The notes beneath the pieces were generated by a model that was not told the DNA's origin, did no database searches, and worked only from the letters and a program-made list of their open reading frames with translations. 64,000 nucleotides of DNA, from contig NZ_CP022685.1 of assembly GCF_002556545.1 (NCBI RefSeq), forward strand, positions 620,001 through 684,000. The letters run 5' to 3'. Shown piece after piece: positions 35,193 to 44,877 of this stretch. The DNA is from Streptomyces formicae (GTDB lineage: Bacteria; Actinomycetota; Actinomycetes; Streptomycetales; Streptomycetaceae). Each line of letters starts with the position of its first letter. Within the stretch, counting starts at the first letter, position 1. The position numbers and the translations under genes are program-made.

Positions 35193-38078
35193 GTGCACGG
35201 ACTCCCTGCCGTATCCCCCTCCGAGATCTCCGAACTGTCCCGCTGCTCCGTGCTGTTCGTGCCGGGCGATCCGGCACGCGGCGGGCGTGTGGCCTTCTGG
35301 CAACCCGATGGCACAGAGCTCCCTTCGATCGCCTCCAACACTTCGATCACGGAGGGAGCTCGTGAGGAACTGACCGTCGCCGTACCGGGGGACGACGGCG
35401 TCGAGCTCGTCGACGTGATGGCGTTGCTCCTCCCGGTGCGCGTAGCGCTGCCCGTCCTCACGCGCGCGCGTGCCGCCTCTGGCACCCATCCCACGGCGGC
35501 CTTCTGGGGCACCGCGGGCGTGCTCGCCCTCCAGCTGGCGGCCAGGGGCCTGCTCCTCCCCGGGCTCACCAGCAGTGATCACGACGCCTGGCGTACCGGC
35601 CCGCTGGGGGCCGATGACGTGCAACGGCTGCGCGACCTCGCCGCCGCGATGCCACCCGCCGCGCACGCGCACCCTCTGGACCACACCGTGCCGCCGCGGC
35701 TGCCCGAACCGGAACGCCTGCTGCGCCAGTTCCTCGACGCCGTGGCCGATACGCTCCCCCGCTCCCCCGCCGCCGCGATGGCCACGGGCGGGCCCGCCTT
35801 CAGCGCGGCGGAACCGCAGCATGTTCCCGAACAGCGCGCCTGGGCCTTGGACGTGGCCGCCGGTCACGACGCGGGCGTGCGCATCTCCCTGCGCGTGGAG
35901 ATCCCTGGTCTCACCTCGGAGACCGAAGGCGGTACCCGGCTCCCTTTCCGTGCCGTACTGCAACTGCACAGCGTCAGCGACCCCTCGCTCGTCGCGGACG
36001 CCGCCGAGGTGTGGGCCGGATCCGGCACGTCGGCGGCGGCCTTCGGGTCGCGCGCGCGGATGGACGCCCTGCTCGCGCTGCGTCGGGCCACGCGCGCGTG
36101 GCCGCCGCTGGCCCCGCTGCTCGCCGCCACCGTGCCCGACGCCATCGAACTCGCCGACGAGGAGGTGACCGACCTCCTCGGGGAGGGGGCCCGGATGCTC
36201 TCGGTCGCGGGCGTCGACGTGCACTGGCCCAGGGAGTTGACGCGCAACCTGACGGCGCGCGCGGTCATCGGCCCGCCGGACGACGAAGACCAGGGGCCGC
36301 AGAAGCTGTCCTCGGACACACCGTCGTTCCTCTCCGCCGATGCGCTGCTGGCCTTCAACTGGCGTTTCGCACTGGGCGATCAGCAGCTGACCCGCGAGGA
36401 GCTGGACCGTCTCGCCGAGGCCAACCGCCCTGTGGTGCGTCTGCGGGACCAGTGGGTGCTCATCGACCCGGACGAGGCGCGCCGCGCCCGTGAGCGCCAC
36501 GACCGCAAGGTCACACCGATCGACGCCCTTGGCGCCGCCCTGACCGGCACCACCGAGATCGGTGGCCAACGCGTCGACGTGCAGCCGACCGGTTGGCTGG
36601 CCACCCTTCGCGAGCGCCTCGCGGACCCGGAGGGCATGGAGCCCGTCGGGCAACCCGCCGCGCTCGCCGCGCAGCTGCGCGACTACCAACTGCGCGGCCT
36701 GAACTGGCTGGCCCGCATGACCTCACTGGGTCTCGGCGGCTGTCTCGCCGACGACATGGGGCTCGGCAAGACGATCACCCTGATCTCGCTCCACCTGCAC
36801 CGTCAGACGGATCAAGAATCCGCGGGCCCCACGCTGGTCGTCTGCCCGACGTCCTTGATGGGCAACTGGCAGCGCGAGATCGAGAAGTTCGCGCCGGGCA
36901 CCCCCGTACGCCGTTTCCACGGTGCCCGCCGCAGCCTGGAGGACCTGGCCGACGGCGAGTTCGTACTCACCACCTACGGGACGATGCGGCTCGACGCGGA
37001 GACGCTCGGGCAGACCTCGTGGGGCATGGTCGTCGCCGACGAGGCACAGCACGTCAAGAATCCGTACTCCGCGACGGCCAAGCAGCTACGCACCATCGGG
37101 GCACGCGCGCGTGTAGCGCTCACCGGCACTCCGGTGGAGAACAACCTCTCCGAGCTGTGGGCCATTCTCGACTGGACCACGCCCGGGCTGCTCGGCAAGC
37201 TCGGCACGTTCCGCACCCGCTATGCGCAGGCCGTGGAGGGCGGGTCGGACCCGGGCGCCGCCGAGCGGCTCGGTCAGCTCGTGCGCCCGTTCCTGCTGCG
37301 GCGGCGCAAGTCCGACCCGGGCATCGCGCCCGAGCTTCCCCCGAAGACGGAGACCGACCGTGCGGTGTCGCTCAGCACCGAGCAAACAGGGCTCTACGAA
37401 GCGGTGGTCCGCGAGACGCTCGCGGAGATCTCCGGGGCCGACGGTTTCGAGCGGCGGGGGCTGATCGTCAAGCTCCTCACCGGTCTCAAGCAGATCTGCA
37501 ACCACCCGGCGCAGTACCTCAAGGAGGACGAGCCGAGGATTCCGGGTCGCTCCGGAAAACTGGAACTGCTCGACGAACTGCTCGACACGATCCTGGCCGA
37601 GGACGCGTGCGTGCTCGTCTTCACGCAGTACGTCCAGATGGCCCGGCTCATCGAGCAGCATCTGTCGGCGCGCGGCATCCCGTCGCAGTTCCTGCACGGC
37701 GGCACGCCCGTAGCCGAGCGCGAGGCGATGGTGGAACGCTTCCAGGAGGGCGCGGTCCCGGTCTTCCTGCTGTCGCTGAAGGCAGCGGGTACGGGGTTGA
37801 ACCTCACCCGTGCCGAGCACGTCGTGCACTACGACCGCTGGTGGAATCCGGCAGTTGAGGCCCAGGCCACCGACCGCGCGTACCGCATCGGTCAGACGCG
37901 GCCCGTGCAGGTGCACCGGCTTATCGCCGAGGGCACCATCGAGGACCGCATCGCCGACATGCTCCTGCGCAAGCGGGAGTTGGCGGACTCCGTCCTGGGG
38001 TCCGGTGAGGCGGGGCTCACCGAACTGACCGACTCCGAACTGTCCGATCTGGTCGAGCTGCGAGGGGGCGCGCGATGA
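35193..38078 (+). CDS. SNF2-family DEAD/DEAH helicase
   Basis: 961 residues from GTG 35193, with GAGGAA about 12 nt upstream. The N-terminal half (about 1-450) is the bacterial SNF2-associated (DUF3670-like) region. Helicase motifs follow: LADDMGLGKT (I), VVCPTSLMGNW (Ia), ADEAQHVKNP (II, DEAQ), ALTGTPVENN (III), VFTQYVQMARL (IV) and DRAYRIGQTRPVQVHRL (VI). These ATPases translocate on double-stranded DNA and displace bound proteins such as RNA polymerase. It overlaps the SWIM-protein gene by ATGA, a very common bacterial pairing. Confidence 0.9.
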   Translation: MHGLPAVSPSEISELSRCSVLFVPGDPARGGRVAFWQPDGTELPSIASNTSITEGAREELTVAVPGDDGVELVDVMALLLPVRVALPVLTRARAASGTHPTAAFWGTAGVLALQLAARGLLLPGLTSSDHDAWRTGPLGADDVQRLRDLAAAMPPAAHAHPLDHTVPPRLPEPERLLRQFLDAVADTLPRSPAAAMATGGPAFSAAEPQHVPEQRAWALDVAAGHDAGVRISLRVEIPGLTSETEGGTRLPFRAVLQLHSVSDPSLVADAAEVWAGSGTSAAAFGSRARMDALLALRRATRAWPPLAPLLAATVPDAIELADEEVTDLLGEGARMLSVAGVDVHWPRELTRNLTARAVIGPPDDEDQGPQKLSSDTPSFLSADALLAFNWRFALGDQQLTREELDRLAEANRPVVRLRDQWVLIDPDEARRARERHDRKVTPIDALGAALTGTTEIGGQRVDVQPTGWLATLRERLADPEGMEPVGQPAALAAQLRDYQLRGLNWLARMTSLGLGGCLADDMGLGKTITLISLHLHRQTDQESAGPTLVVCPTSLMGNWQREIEKFAPGTPVRRFHGARRSLEDLADGEFVLTTYGTMRLDAETLGQTSWGMVVADEAQHVKNPYSATAKQLRTIGARARVALTGTPVENNLSELWAILDWTTPGLLGKLGTFRTRYAQAVEGGSDPGAAERLGQLVRPFLLRRRKSDPGIAPELPPKTETDRAVSLSTEQTGLYEAVVRETLAEISGADGFERRGLIVKLLTGLKQICNHPAQYLKEDEPRIPGRSGKLELLDELLDTILAEDACVLVFTQYVQMARLIEQHLSARGIPSQFLHGGTPVAEREAMVERFQEGAVPVFLLSLKAAGTGLNLTRAEHVVHYDRWWNPAVEAQATDRAYRIGQTRPVQVHRLIAEGTIEDRIADMLLRKRELADSVLGSGEAGLTELTDSELSDLVELRGGAR

Positions 38079-39388
38079 GTGACGCGTACGACGAGGAATA
38101 TGGCGGCGCGAGCAACGACGGTCCGGGCGCGGACGAACGGACCTTCGCCGCACTGCCGCCGGCGCACGGGAGGGGTTTCGCGCAGAGCTGGTGGGGTCAG
38201 GCCTGGCTCAAGGCGTTGGAGGACACGGCCCTCGACCTCCAGCAGTTGAAGGCGGGACGCAGGCTCGCGCGCGCGGGATCCGTGGGCGCGGTGTCGGTGC
38301 GGCCCGGCCGGATCACGGCGGTCGTTCAGGACCGTGACGGCACCCCGCACCGCTCCGATGTCCTGCTGCAGGAGCTGAGCGAGGACGAGTGGGACCGCTT
38401 CCTGGGGATGGCGGTCGAACGGGCCGGGGACATCGCGGCACTCCTCGACCGTGAGATGCCACCGCACCTGGTGGAGGACGCGGCCGCGGCGGGCGTGGAA
38501 CTCCTGCCCGGCATAGGCGACCTTGAGCCCGAGTGTGACTGTGACGCGTGGGACCACTGCGGGCACACTGCCGCGCTCTGCTACCAGTTGGCGCGGCTGC
38601 TGGATCAGGATCCCTTCGTCCTGCTGCTGATGCGGGGCCGCGGGGAGCGTGCGCTCCTCGACGAGCTCCAGGTCCGCAGCCTGTCGCAAGCCGACGCGCA
38701 GCCGGCCACGGAGGAGGCGCACGATGCGGCTCCAGAAGGCGTGAGCGCCGCTCAGGCGTACGCGGAGGGGGCCGTGCTCCCACCGCTGCCCCCGCTCCCC
38801 GCGCTGCCGCCGGAGCCGGGTCTGCCGCCCGCGCTCGACACGGAGACGGAACCTGCTGCGGGCCTCGATGTGGCCGCGCTCGAGTTCCTTGCGGCACAGA
38901 CCGCCGTGGAGGCGTACCGGCTCCTGGCCGACGCGCTGACTTCCGGCCACGAACGACTCCCTGTGGGACGTGAGTTGACTGCGAGCCAGGACGCCGTGCG
39001 TCTGGCGGCCGGGGCTCCTGGTGAGGAGATCACGGCGCGGCTCGCGGCCGGGTCCGGGCGCGACGGGGACGCTCTCGCGCTCGCCGTCCGCGCCTGGGAG
39101 TACGGCGGTCAGGCGGCGCTCTCCGTGCTCGAGGAGGAGTGGACTCCACGAGAGGAGTCGTTGGCACGCGCGCGTGCCGCGCTGGACGCGGCGTGGGAAG
39201 AGGACGAACGGCCCCGTCTGCACGCGGCCGACAACCGCTGGACCCTGGTCGACGCCGACGCCCAAGTGCGGCACGGCAGGGACGGCCGCTGGTGGCCCTA
39301 CCGCAAGGAGCGCGGCCGTTGGACCCCTGCGGGGCCGGCGGCGAAGGACCCGGCGACGGCGCTGGCCGTGGCGGCCGGAGGCGAGTAG
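38075..39388 (+). CDS. SWIM zinc-finger protein coupled to SNF2 helicase
   Basis: 437 residues from ATG 38075, overlapping the helicase stop. The SWIM motif CDCDAWDHCGH lies at about residues 153-163 (C-x-C...C-x-H zinc ligands), followed by ALCYQLARLLDQDPFVLLLM. The N terminus (GFAQSWWGQAWLKALED) is the usual start of this family. A Pro/Ala-rich linker (about 230-265) separates the helical C-terminal part. SWIM domains bind DNA or protein; with its SNF2 partner it probably forms a two-component DNA-remodelling unit. Confidence 0.88.
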   Translation: MSDAYDEEYGGASNDGPGADERTFAALPPAHGRGFAQSWWGQAWLKALEDTALDLQQLKAGRRLARAGSVGAVSVRPGRITAVVQDRDGTPHRSDVLLQELSEDEWDRFLGMAVERAGDIAALLDREMPPHLVEDAAAAGVELLPGIGDLEPECDCDAWDHCGHTAALCYQLARLLDQDPFVLLLMRGRGERALLDELQVRSLSQADAQPATEEAHDAAPEGVSAAQAYAEGAVLPPLPPLPALPPEPGLPPALDTETEPAAGLDVAALEFLAAQTAVEAYRLLADALTSGHERLPVGRELTASQDAVRLAAGAPGEEITARLAAGSGRDGDALALAVRAWEYGGQAALSVLEEEWTPREESLARARAALDAAWEEDERPRLHAADNRWTLVDADAQVRHGRDGRWWPYRKERGRWTPAGPAAKDPATALAVAAGGE

Positions 39389-39825
39389 CACGGGGGCGCC
39401 GGGCGCACGACATGGCGCTTGGCCGAAACGCACGCGGCGCCCACCGGCGCATCCACGCGGGGCGCCCGTGCGCCGGGAACACCGGCGCACGCACTCACTC
39501 TGGCCAGCGATTGAGCGAGGGCATGACATCCGCGAGCGTGGATCGCGTCGGTTCAGGGAGATCCGACCGCAACAGGAGCCGCCCCGGGCTCAACTGCGGG
39601 GGCATCGGATTCGTCAGCTCCGTGCGTGTGACCCGTCCGAAGGGAGTGATCAGGGCACCGGGCCCCACGACTACTGATCGGACCGATGGTTGACGACGGC
39701 GCCTCCTGCCCCTCGCGGGAGGCGCCGTCGGCGCGACTCCCGGCGTTCACCTGGCGTCCCCTCGGCGTTCGTGGTGGCGGCGAAGTCTGGCCGCTGTGAC
39801 CGAACTCGTGCCCCAGGAGGCCCCG
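39389..39825. other. Gene-poor interval before the phytase-like gene
   Basis: No convincing coding frame is seen in this 437-bp stretch. It contains the hairpin at 39,694-39,730 and presumably the promoter of the phytase-like gene. An in-frame GTG at 39,796 could extend that gene by ten codons, but its ribosome-binding site favours ATG 39,826. I found no tRNA-like fold. Confidence 0.5.
39694..39730. terminator. Strong GC hairpin
   Basis: A perfect 13-bp inverted repeat (CGACGGCGCCTCC and its complement) with an 11-nt loop lies downstream of the helicase/SWIM pair and about 95 bp before the next gene. It probably terminates the helicase/SWIM transcript, although it lies about 300 bp after the last stop. 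Confidence 0.55.
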
Positions 39826-41193
39826 ATGTCCCCGCACGCCGCCCGCAAGCGCCGTGTCCGCCGTTCCCTAGCTGTCGGCGTACCGCTCGCCGTGGCCACC
39901 GCGATGGCGGTGACCGGCACCGCGATGGGCAGCCAGCAGAGCGCAGACCACCAGCACGGTGCCCACAAGAAGGCGCGCGTCACCCACACGGCCACTCTCG
40001 GTGACATTCCTCTCGGCACGTTCAGCAACTCCCTCCTGCCGGGGACGGTGGACAACGACCGCGGTGTGGATCTCGGCGGCATCGGCAGTGACCTCTACCC
40101 GGCAGGCCGCAAGGGCGAGTTCTGGACAGTGACCGACCGCGGGCCCAACGGCCAGATCAAGGTGGACGGCAAGAAGCGCCGCACCTTCCCCGTGCCCGGT
40201 TTCGACCCCGCGATCGTGAAGATCCGCGTCTCCGGAGAGACCGTCAAGGTCCTCTCCGCCGTGCCGATCACGACCTCCTCCGGGAAGCCCGTCACGGGAC
40301 TGCCCAATCAGAAGGGACGCGACGAAGCGCCCTACACGTACGACGCACGGAAGCCTCTCTCCTACGATCCGAACGGTCTGGACACCGAGGGCCTCGTGCG
40401 GGCCGCCGACGGCAGCTTCTGGCTGGTGGACGAGTACGGGCCGTCGCTGATCCACGTCTCGGCGCGCGGAAAGGTGCTCAAGCGTTACGTCCCTGAAGGG
40501 CTCGACCTGCGGGGCGCGGACTACCCCGTGGTCGAAGCGCTGCCCGGCATCCTGTCGCACCGTAAGACGAACCGCGGCTTCGAAGGGCTCACCCAGCTGC
40601 CCGGAGGCGACCTGGTGATGGCGGTGCAGAGCCCTCTCTCGCTGCCGGACGAGGACGCGGGTGAGGCCTCGCGGACGACACGCCTGCTGCGCTTCTCCCC
40701 GAAGAAGCAGGCAGTCACCGCCGAGTACGCCTACCGCTTCGACCCCGTGGACGTGGTCGACCCGGGCGAGGACGACACCTCCGAGCTGAAGATCTCCTCC
40801 GTGGTCGCCGTCGGCCGTGACCGGCTGCTCGTCCAGGAGCGCACGGACAAGGCCGCGCGGCTGCAGAGCGTCACCCTGGACCGCCGGTCGAACATTCTCG
40901 GCGGCAAGTGGGACAGCGACACCACCAAGCCCTCACTGGAGCAGCTCGACGACCCCGCCGCCTCCGGAGTGCCCGTCCTCCGTAAGCGCCTGGTGGTCGA
41001 CCTGGGCAAAGTCGACGGTGTCCCCGGAAAGATCGAAGGCGTCGCCAAGGTCGACGAGCGCACCCTGGCGCTCATCAACGACAACGACTTCGGCATGACC
41101 GACGGTCCGGAAGCCTTCGACAAGAACGGCCGTCTGGTGGACAGCGACGTGGAGACGACGGTCACGTACGTCAAGCTGCCTCGGAAGTTCTGA
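39826..41193 (+). CDS. Secreted esterase-like phytase-family protein
   Basis: 455 residues from ATG 39826, with CAGGAGG 5 nt upstream. A signal peptide with a basic n-region (HAARKRRVRRS) and hydrophobic core (LAVGVPLAVATAMAVTGTA) directs export. The body is the esterase-like activity of phytase (beta-propeller) family: DLGGIGSDLY, FWTVTDRGPNGQI, GLDTEGLVRAADGSFWLVDE, NRGFEGLTQLPGG and LALINDNDFGM are its recurrent strands. Phosphoester hydrolysis is the family-based guess; the substrate is unknown. It converges with a septum-formation-like gene. Confidence 0.85.
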   Translation: MSPHAARKRRVRRSLAVGVPLAVATAMAVTGTAMGSQQSADHQHGAHKKARVTHTATLGDIPLGTFSNSLLPGTVDNDRGVDLGGIGSDLYPAGRKGEFWTVTDRGPNGQIKVDGKKRRTFPVPGFDPAIVKIRVSGETVKVLSAVPITTSSGKPVTGLPNQKGRDEAPYTYDARKPLSYDPNGLDTEGLVRAADGSFWLVDEYGPSLIHVSARGKVLKRYVPEGLDLRGADYPVVEALPGILSHRKTNRGFEGLTQLPGGDLVMAVQSPLSLPDEDAGEASRTTRLLRFSPKKQAVTAEYAYRFDPVDVVDPGEDDTSELKISSVVAVGRDRLLVQERTDKAARLQSVTLDRRSNILGGKWDSDTTKPSLEQLDDPAASGVPVLRKRLVVDLGKVDGVPGKIEGVAKVDERTLALINDNDFGMTDGPEAFDKNGRLVDSDVETTVTYVKLPRKF

Positions 41194-41213
41194 GCGGCAC
41201 AGGGAGCTCGTTC

Positions 41214-41996
41214 TCAGGACAGCGGCTCGGTGAGCTTGTGCTTCCCCGAGCCGCTGTCCCCCGCGAGGCTGCACGCGACGCTGTCGATGCCCAGCTTGTA
41301 GCCCGAGGCGTCCGGGTACTGCACCAGCGTGCCCCGGACGGTGCCGGCGGGCTGACTGCGCGCCTTGCGCTCCAGGGGCCGCTCGCACAGGGCGGTAGCC
41401 GCCTTCTTCAGGGCCGCGTCGGTCGTGTAGGAGCCGTTCAGCTCGGCGCGCTTGACGACCTCGGCGTCGTGCGGCGCGCCGCACGACTTCTTCGCCGCCT
41501 GGCCCGGCCTGCTGCTGTTGGTGTTGAAACAGTCACCTGTCTTCAACAGGTAGTACGGGACTTCGTTCCCCGCGGGTGACGGAATCAAGGAGTCGAGGTC
41601 GCTCGGGAAACCGGTTGGCAGGGACGGGATGCCACTGGGAACTTCGGTGGGCAGGCCGGAGGGGACCTGCGACGGGATGCTCAGCGAAGGCGTCGGGGTG
41701 CGGCTCGTGCTCCTGCTCGACTCCGTAGGGCTCTTCTTGTCCGATCCGTCGTCACGGGTGAGCACGAGGACCGTGGCGGCGATGGCGGCCACCGCAACGA
41801 TGACGGCGAGCAGGGCGAACAGCCTGTTCCTGCGCCCTCCGGGCCCCTTCTGCGGCGGTGGCGGGGGCGGCCATCCCCCACCCCCGGGAGGCGGCCCGAA
41901 CCCGCCCTGCGAGGGTGGGCCGGCCCCGCCACCGCCCGACGGCGGGGGACCACTCGGAGGCGGAGGGGGCTGCGGCGGCATCGGCGGCATGGCCAT
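41214..41996 (-). CDS. Proline-rich single-pass membrane protein with septum-formation-like domain
   Basis: 260 residues. The first 50 are a Pro/Gly-rich cytoplasmic tail (runs such as PPQPPPPPSGPPP), then a basic stop (GRRNR) and one transmembrane helix (LFALLAVIVAVAAIAATVLV). A Ser/Thr/Pro linker leads to a C-terminal domain containing GDCFNTNSS and KKSCGAPHDAEVV, with two more cysteines, resembling the Septum_form family seen outside actinobacterial membranes. Four cysteines suggest two disulfides. The role is unknown; cell-envelope localisation is clear. Confidence 0.75.
   Translation of the reverse strand: MAMPPMPPQPPPPPSGPPPSGGGGAGPPSQGGFGPPPGGGGWPPPPPPQKGPGGRRNRLFALLAVIVAVAAIAATVLVLTRDDGSDKKSPTESSRSTSRTPTPSLSIPSQVPSGLPTEVPSGIPSLPTGFPSDLDSLIPSPAGNEVPYYLLKTGDCFNTNSSRPGQAAKKSCGAPHDAEVVKRAELNGSYTTDAALKKAATALCERPLERKARSQPAGTVRGTLVQYPDASGYKLGIDSVACSLAGDSGSGKHKLTEPLS
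41218..41258. terminator. Hairpin embedded in the 3' coding end of the septum-like gene
   Basis: A perfect 13-bp inverted repeat (GACAGCGGCTCGG and its complement, 15-nt loop) overlaps the last codons of the minus-strand gene and lies 25 bp past the stop of the phytase-like gene. It could terminate transcription from the plus strand while also coding for the protein's C terminus. Confidence 0.55.
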
Positions 41997-42117
41997 ACCG
42001 TCAAGAGTCGCCTCGAACCGGTCATCTAGCGACCCCTCTACCGAAGTTGACGCGGAATCACCGAACCGACTACGACTGCGAAGCGGCCCGGTCCTCGCTT
42101 CGCAGGGCGGGAATCGC

Positions 42118-43284
42118 TCAGCCCCGAGCGCCCAGCAGATGGTCCATGGCCAGCTGGTCGAGGCGCTCGAAGGCCATCCCGCGCGCGGCAGCGCCCTCCA
42201 CGTCGAACGCCTCGTAGGCAGCCCGGTCCGCGAGCAGCCCGGCGAGGCCGTCGTCGGCCGTGGGCACCGCCAGTTCGTCCAGACGTGAGGCCCTCAAGGC
42301 TTCCTGCACTTCGGGGTCGGCCCGGAAGGCCGCCGAACGCTCACGCAGAATCAGGTAGTTGCGCATGCAGCCCGCGGCCGATTCCCACACCCCTTCGTAG
42401 TCCTCCGTCCGCGGCGGCTTGAAGTCGAAGTGCCTCGGGCCGTCGTAACCGCCCCTCTCCAGGAGGTCCACCAGCCAGAACGCGCTGCGCAGATCACCCG
42501 CTCCGAACCGCAGGTCCTGGTCGTACTTGATGCCGGTCTGGCCGTTGAGGTCGATGTGGAAGAGCTTGCCGGCCCACAGGGCCTGGGCGATGGAGTGGGG
42601 GAAGTTCAGGCCCGCCATCTGTTCGTGGCCCACTTCAGGGTTCACGCCGTACATGTCGGGCCTCTCCAGGCGTTCGATGAACGCGAGGGCGTGCCCGACG
42701 GTGGGCAGCAGGATGTCGCCACGCGGCTCGTTGGGCTTGGGCTCGATCGCGAACCGCAGGTCGTAGCCCTGTTCGCGCACATACTCGCCGAGCAGGTCGA
42801 ACGCCTCCTTCATGCGGTCCAGCGCGCAACGCACGTCCTTCGCTGCGCCGGATTCCGCGCCTTCCCTGCCACCCCACGCGACATAGGTGTGCGCACCCAG
42901 TTCCACCGCCAGGTCGATGTTGCGGATCGTCTTGCGCAGCGCGTAGCGGCGTACGTCGCGGTCGTTGGCCGTGAACGCGCCGTCCTTGAAGACGGGGTGG
43001 GTGAAGAGGTTCGTGGTGGCCATCGGCACGACGAGCCCCGTCGTGTCCAGCGCCTGCCGGAAGCGCTTGATGTGCGCTTCGCGCTCGGTGTCCGACGACC
43101 CGAAGGGGATCAGGTCGTCGTCGTGGAACGTCACTCCGTAGGCGCCTGCTTCGGCGAGGCGCTGTACCGATTCGGCCGGATCGAGCGGAGCCCTGGTGGC
43201 GTCGCCGAACGGGTCCCTGCCCTGCCAGCCGACGGTCCACAGTCCGAAGCTGAACTTGTCCTCAGGAGTGGGCTGGTAGTTCAT
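42118..43284 (-). CDS. xylA: Xylose isomerase
   Basis: 388 residues from ATG 43284 with GAGGGAG upstream. It is the class I (actinobacterial) xylose isomerase: [12 protein letters not shown] with the catalytic His and Asp, [37 protein letters not shown] with the metal-binding Glu, [21 protein letters not shown] and [10 protein letters not shown]. It interconverts D-xylose and D-xylulose (and glucose/fructose) with two Mg2+, Mn2+ or Co2+ ions in the cytoplasm. It is divergent from xylB, and the ROK repressor downstream of xylB probably controls both. Confidence 0.97.
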   Translation of the reverse strand: MNYQPTPEDKFSFGLWTVGWQGRDPFGDATRAPLDPAESVQRLAEAGAYGVTFHDDDLIPFGSSDTEREAHIKRFRQALDTTGLVVPMATTNLFTHPVFKDGAFTANDRDVRRYALRKTIRNIDLAVELGAHTYVAWGGREGAESGAAKDVRCALDRMKEAFDLLGEYVREQGYDLRFAIEPKPNEPRGDILLPTVGHALAFIERLERPDMYGVNPEVGHEQMAGLNFPHSIAQALWAGKLFHIDLNGQTGIKYDQDLRFGAGDLRSAFWLVDLLERGGYDGPRHFDFKPPRTEDYEGVWESAAGCMRNYLILRERSAAFRADPEVQEALRASRLDELAVPTADDGLAGLLADRAAYEAFDVEGAAARGMAFERLDQLAMDHLLGARG

Positions 43285-43408
43285 GTGCGGCTCCCTCGAC
43301 TATTTCGTCATGGCGATTTACAAATTAGTATCCGAGGGCTCCGCTGGGAAGGTCGGGGAGGGAAGTCCGGGGCCGCGTCCCGGGGAAGCCGCAGGAACGG
43401 AGACCTCA
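43285..43408. promoter_or_regulatory. Divergent xylA/xylB promoter region
   Basis: The 124-bp gap contains an A/T-rich patch (about 43,313-43,332, GATTTACAAATTAGTAT) that stands out from the G/C-rich surroundings. It holds candidate -10 elements for both directions and an ACAAATTA half-site like those of ROK-type XylR operators. No full palindrome is visible, so the operator call is inference from position and composition. Confidence 0.55.
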
Positions 43409-44863
43409 ATGTCGTCATCGCCAGCAGCCCAGGGGCCGCTCGTCGTCGGTGTGGACACCTCCACGCAGTCCACCAAGGCCCTGGTCGTCGACGCCGCCAC
43501 GGGGCGCGTCGTCGCGAGCGGCCAGGCCCCGCACCGGGTCAGCACGGGCGAGGCCAGGGAGAGCGATCCCCAGGAGTGGTGGGACGCCCTGTGCGCGGCG
43601 CTTCACCACTGCGGGCCCGCCGCCCGCGAGGCATCGGCCGTGTCGGTCGGCGGACAGCAGCACGGCCTCGTCGCGCTCGGCGCCGATGGCACGCCGGTGC
43701 GGCCCGCCCTCCTGTGGAACGACGTCCGTTCGGCCCCGCAGGCCCGGGATCTCGTCGAGCGGCTCGGCGGTCCCAAGGCATGGGCCGATCGTGTCGGCAG
43801 CGTCCCCGGGCCGTCCTTCACCGTGACGAAATGGGCCTGGCTCGCCGAGCACGAGCCCGCGGCCGCCCGGGCCACGACGGCGGTACGGCTGCCCCACGAC
43901 TACCTCACGGAACGTCTCACCGGATACGGCACGACCGACCGCGGCGATGTCTCGGGCACGGGGTGGTGGGCTTCGGCTTCGGAGACATACGACGAGGAGA
44001 TCCTCGGCATGGTGGGGCTCGACCCGACGTTGCTGCCCCGGGTGGCACGCTCCGGAGAGGTGGTCGGCACCGTACGCGGCAGCGGTGAACTGCCCTTCTC
44101 CCCCGGCACGCTGGTCGCGCCCGGCACCGGTGACAACGCGGCAGCGGCCCTCGGGCTCGGGCTGCTCCCGGGCACGCCGGTGCTGAGCCTGGGCACATCG
44201 GGCACGGTCTACGCGGTCTCGGAGCATCGCCCCACGGACGCCACGGGAACCGTCGCGGGTTTCGCCGACGCGCGTGGCGCGTGGCTGCCGCTGGCCTGCA
44301 TCCTGAACTGCACCCTGGCCGTCGACAAGATGGCCGCGCTCCTGAACCTGGACCGAGAGGCGGTGGAGCCGGGCGGCGCTGCCACGCTCCTGCCCTATCT
44401 GGACGGCGAGCGGACACCGAATCTCCCCCACGCCTCCGGCATCCTGCACGGTCTGCGACACGACACGACGGCCGGGCAGCTCCTGCAGGCGGCGTACGAC
44501 GGGGCCGTCCACTCGCTGCTCGGCGCCCTCGACCAGGTGCTCGATGCGGACGCCGACCGCTCGTCCCCGTTGCTGCTCATCGGAGGCGGGGCGCGCGGCG
44601 CGGCGTGGCAGCACACCGTCCGCCGCCTGTCCGGCCGCCCGGTGCAGGTGCCCGAGGCCAAGGAACTGGTGGCGCTCGGCGCCGCCGCCCAGGCCGCCGG
44701 GGTGCTGACCGGTGAGGATCCGGCCGCGATCGCACGGCGTTGGGGAACGGCCGAGGGGCCCGTGCTCGACCCCGTGGAGCGGGACGAGGCGACGCTCGCG
44801 CGGATCTCCGGGGTACTCTCCGACGCGGCGCCCCTGCTCGTCAGGGCGCCTCATGGGGAGTGA
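43409..44863 (+). CDS. xylB: Xylulokinase
   Basis: 484 residues from ATG 43409 (MSSSPAAQGPLVVGVDTST). FGGY-kinase motifs are the N-terminal phosphate loop GVDTSTQSTKALVVD, SVGGQQHGLVAL, LLWNDVRS, the middle PGTGDNAAAALGLGLLPGT with LSLGTSGTVYAVS, and LLLIGGGARGAAWQHTVRRL in the C-terminal domain. It phosphorylates D-xylulose to xylulose-5-phosphate for the pentose phosphate pathway. It is divergent from xylA and 14 bp ahead of the ROK regulator gene, probably in one operon with it. Confidence 0.95.
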   Translation: MSSSPAAQGPLVVGVDTSTQSTKALVVDAATGRVVASGQAPHRVSTGEARESDPQEWWDALCAALHHCGPAAREASAVSVGGQQHGLVALGADGTPVRPALLWNDVRSAPQARDLVERLGGPKAWADRVGSVPGPSFTVTKWAWLAEHEPAAARATTAVRLPHDYLTERLTGYGTTDRGDVSGTGWWASASETYDEEILGMVGLDPTLLPRVARSGEVVGTVRGSGELPFSPGTLVAPGTGDNAAAALGLGLLPGTPVLSLGTSGTVYAVSEHRPTDATGTVAGFADARGAWLPLACILNCTLAVDKMAALLNLDREAVEPGGAATLLPYLDGERTPNLPHASGILHGLRHDTTAGQLLQAAYDGAVHSLLGALDQVLDADADRSSPLLLIGGGARGAAWQHTVRRLSGRPVQVPEAKELVALGAAAQAAGVLTGEDPAAIARRWGTAEGPVLDPVERDEATLARISGVLSDAAPLLVRAPHGE

Positions 44864-44877
44864 GGACCGACGGAGGC

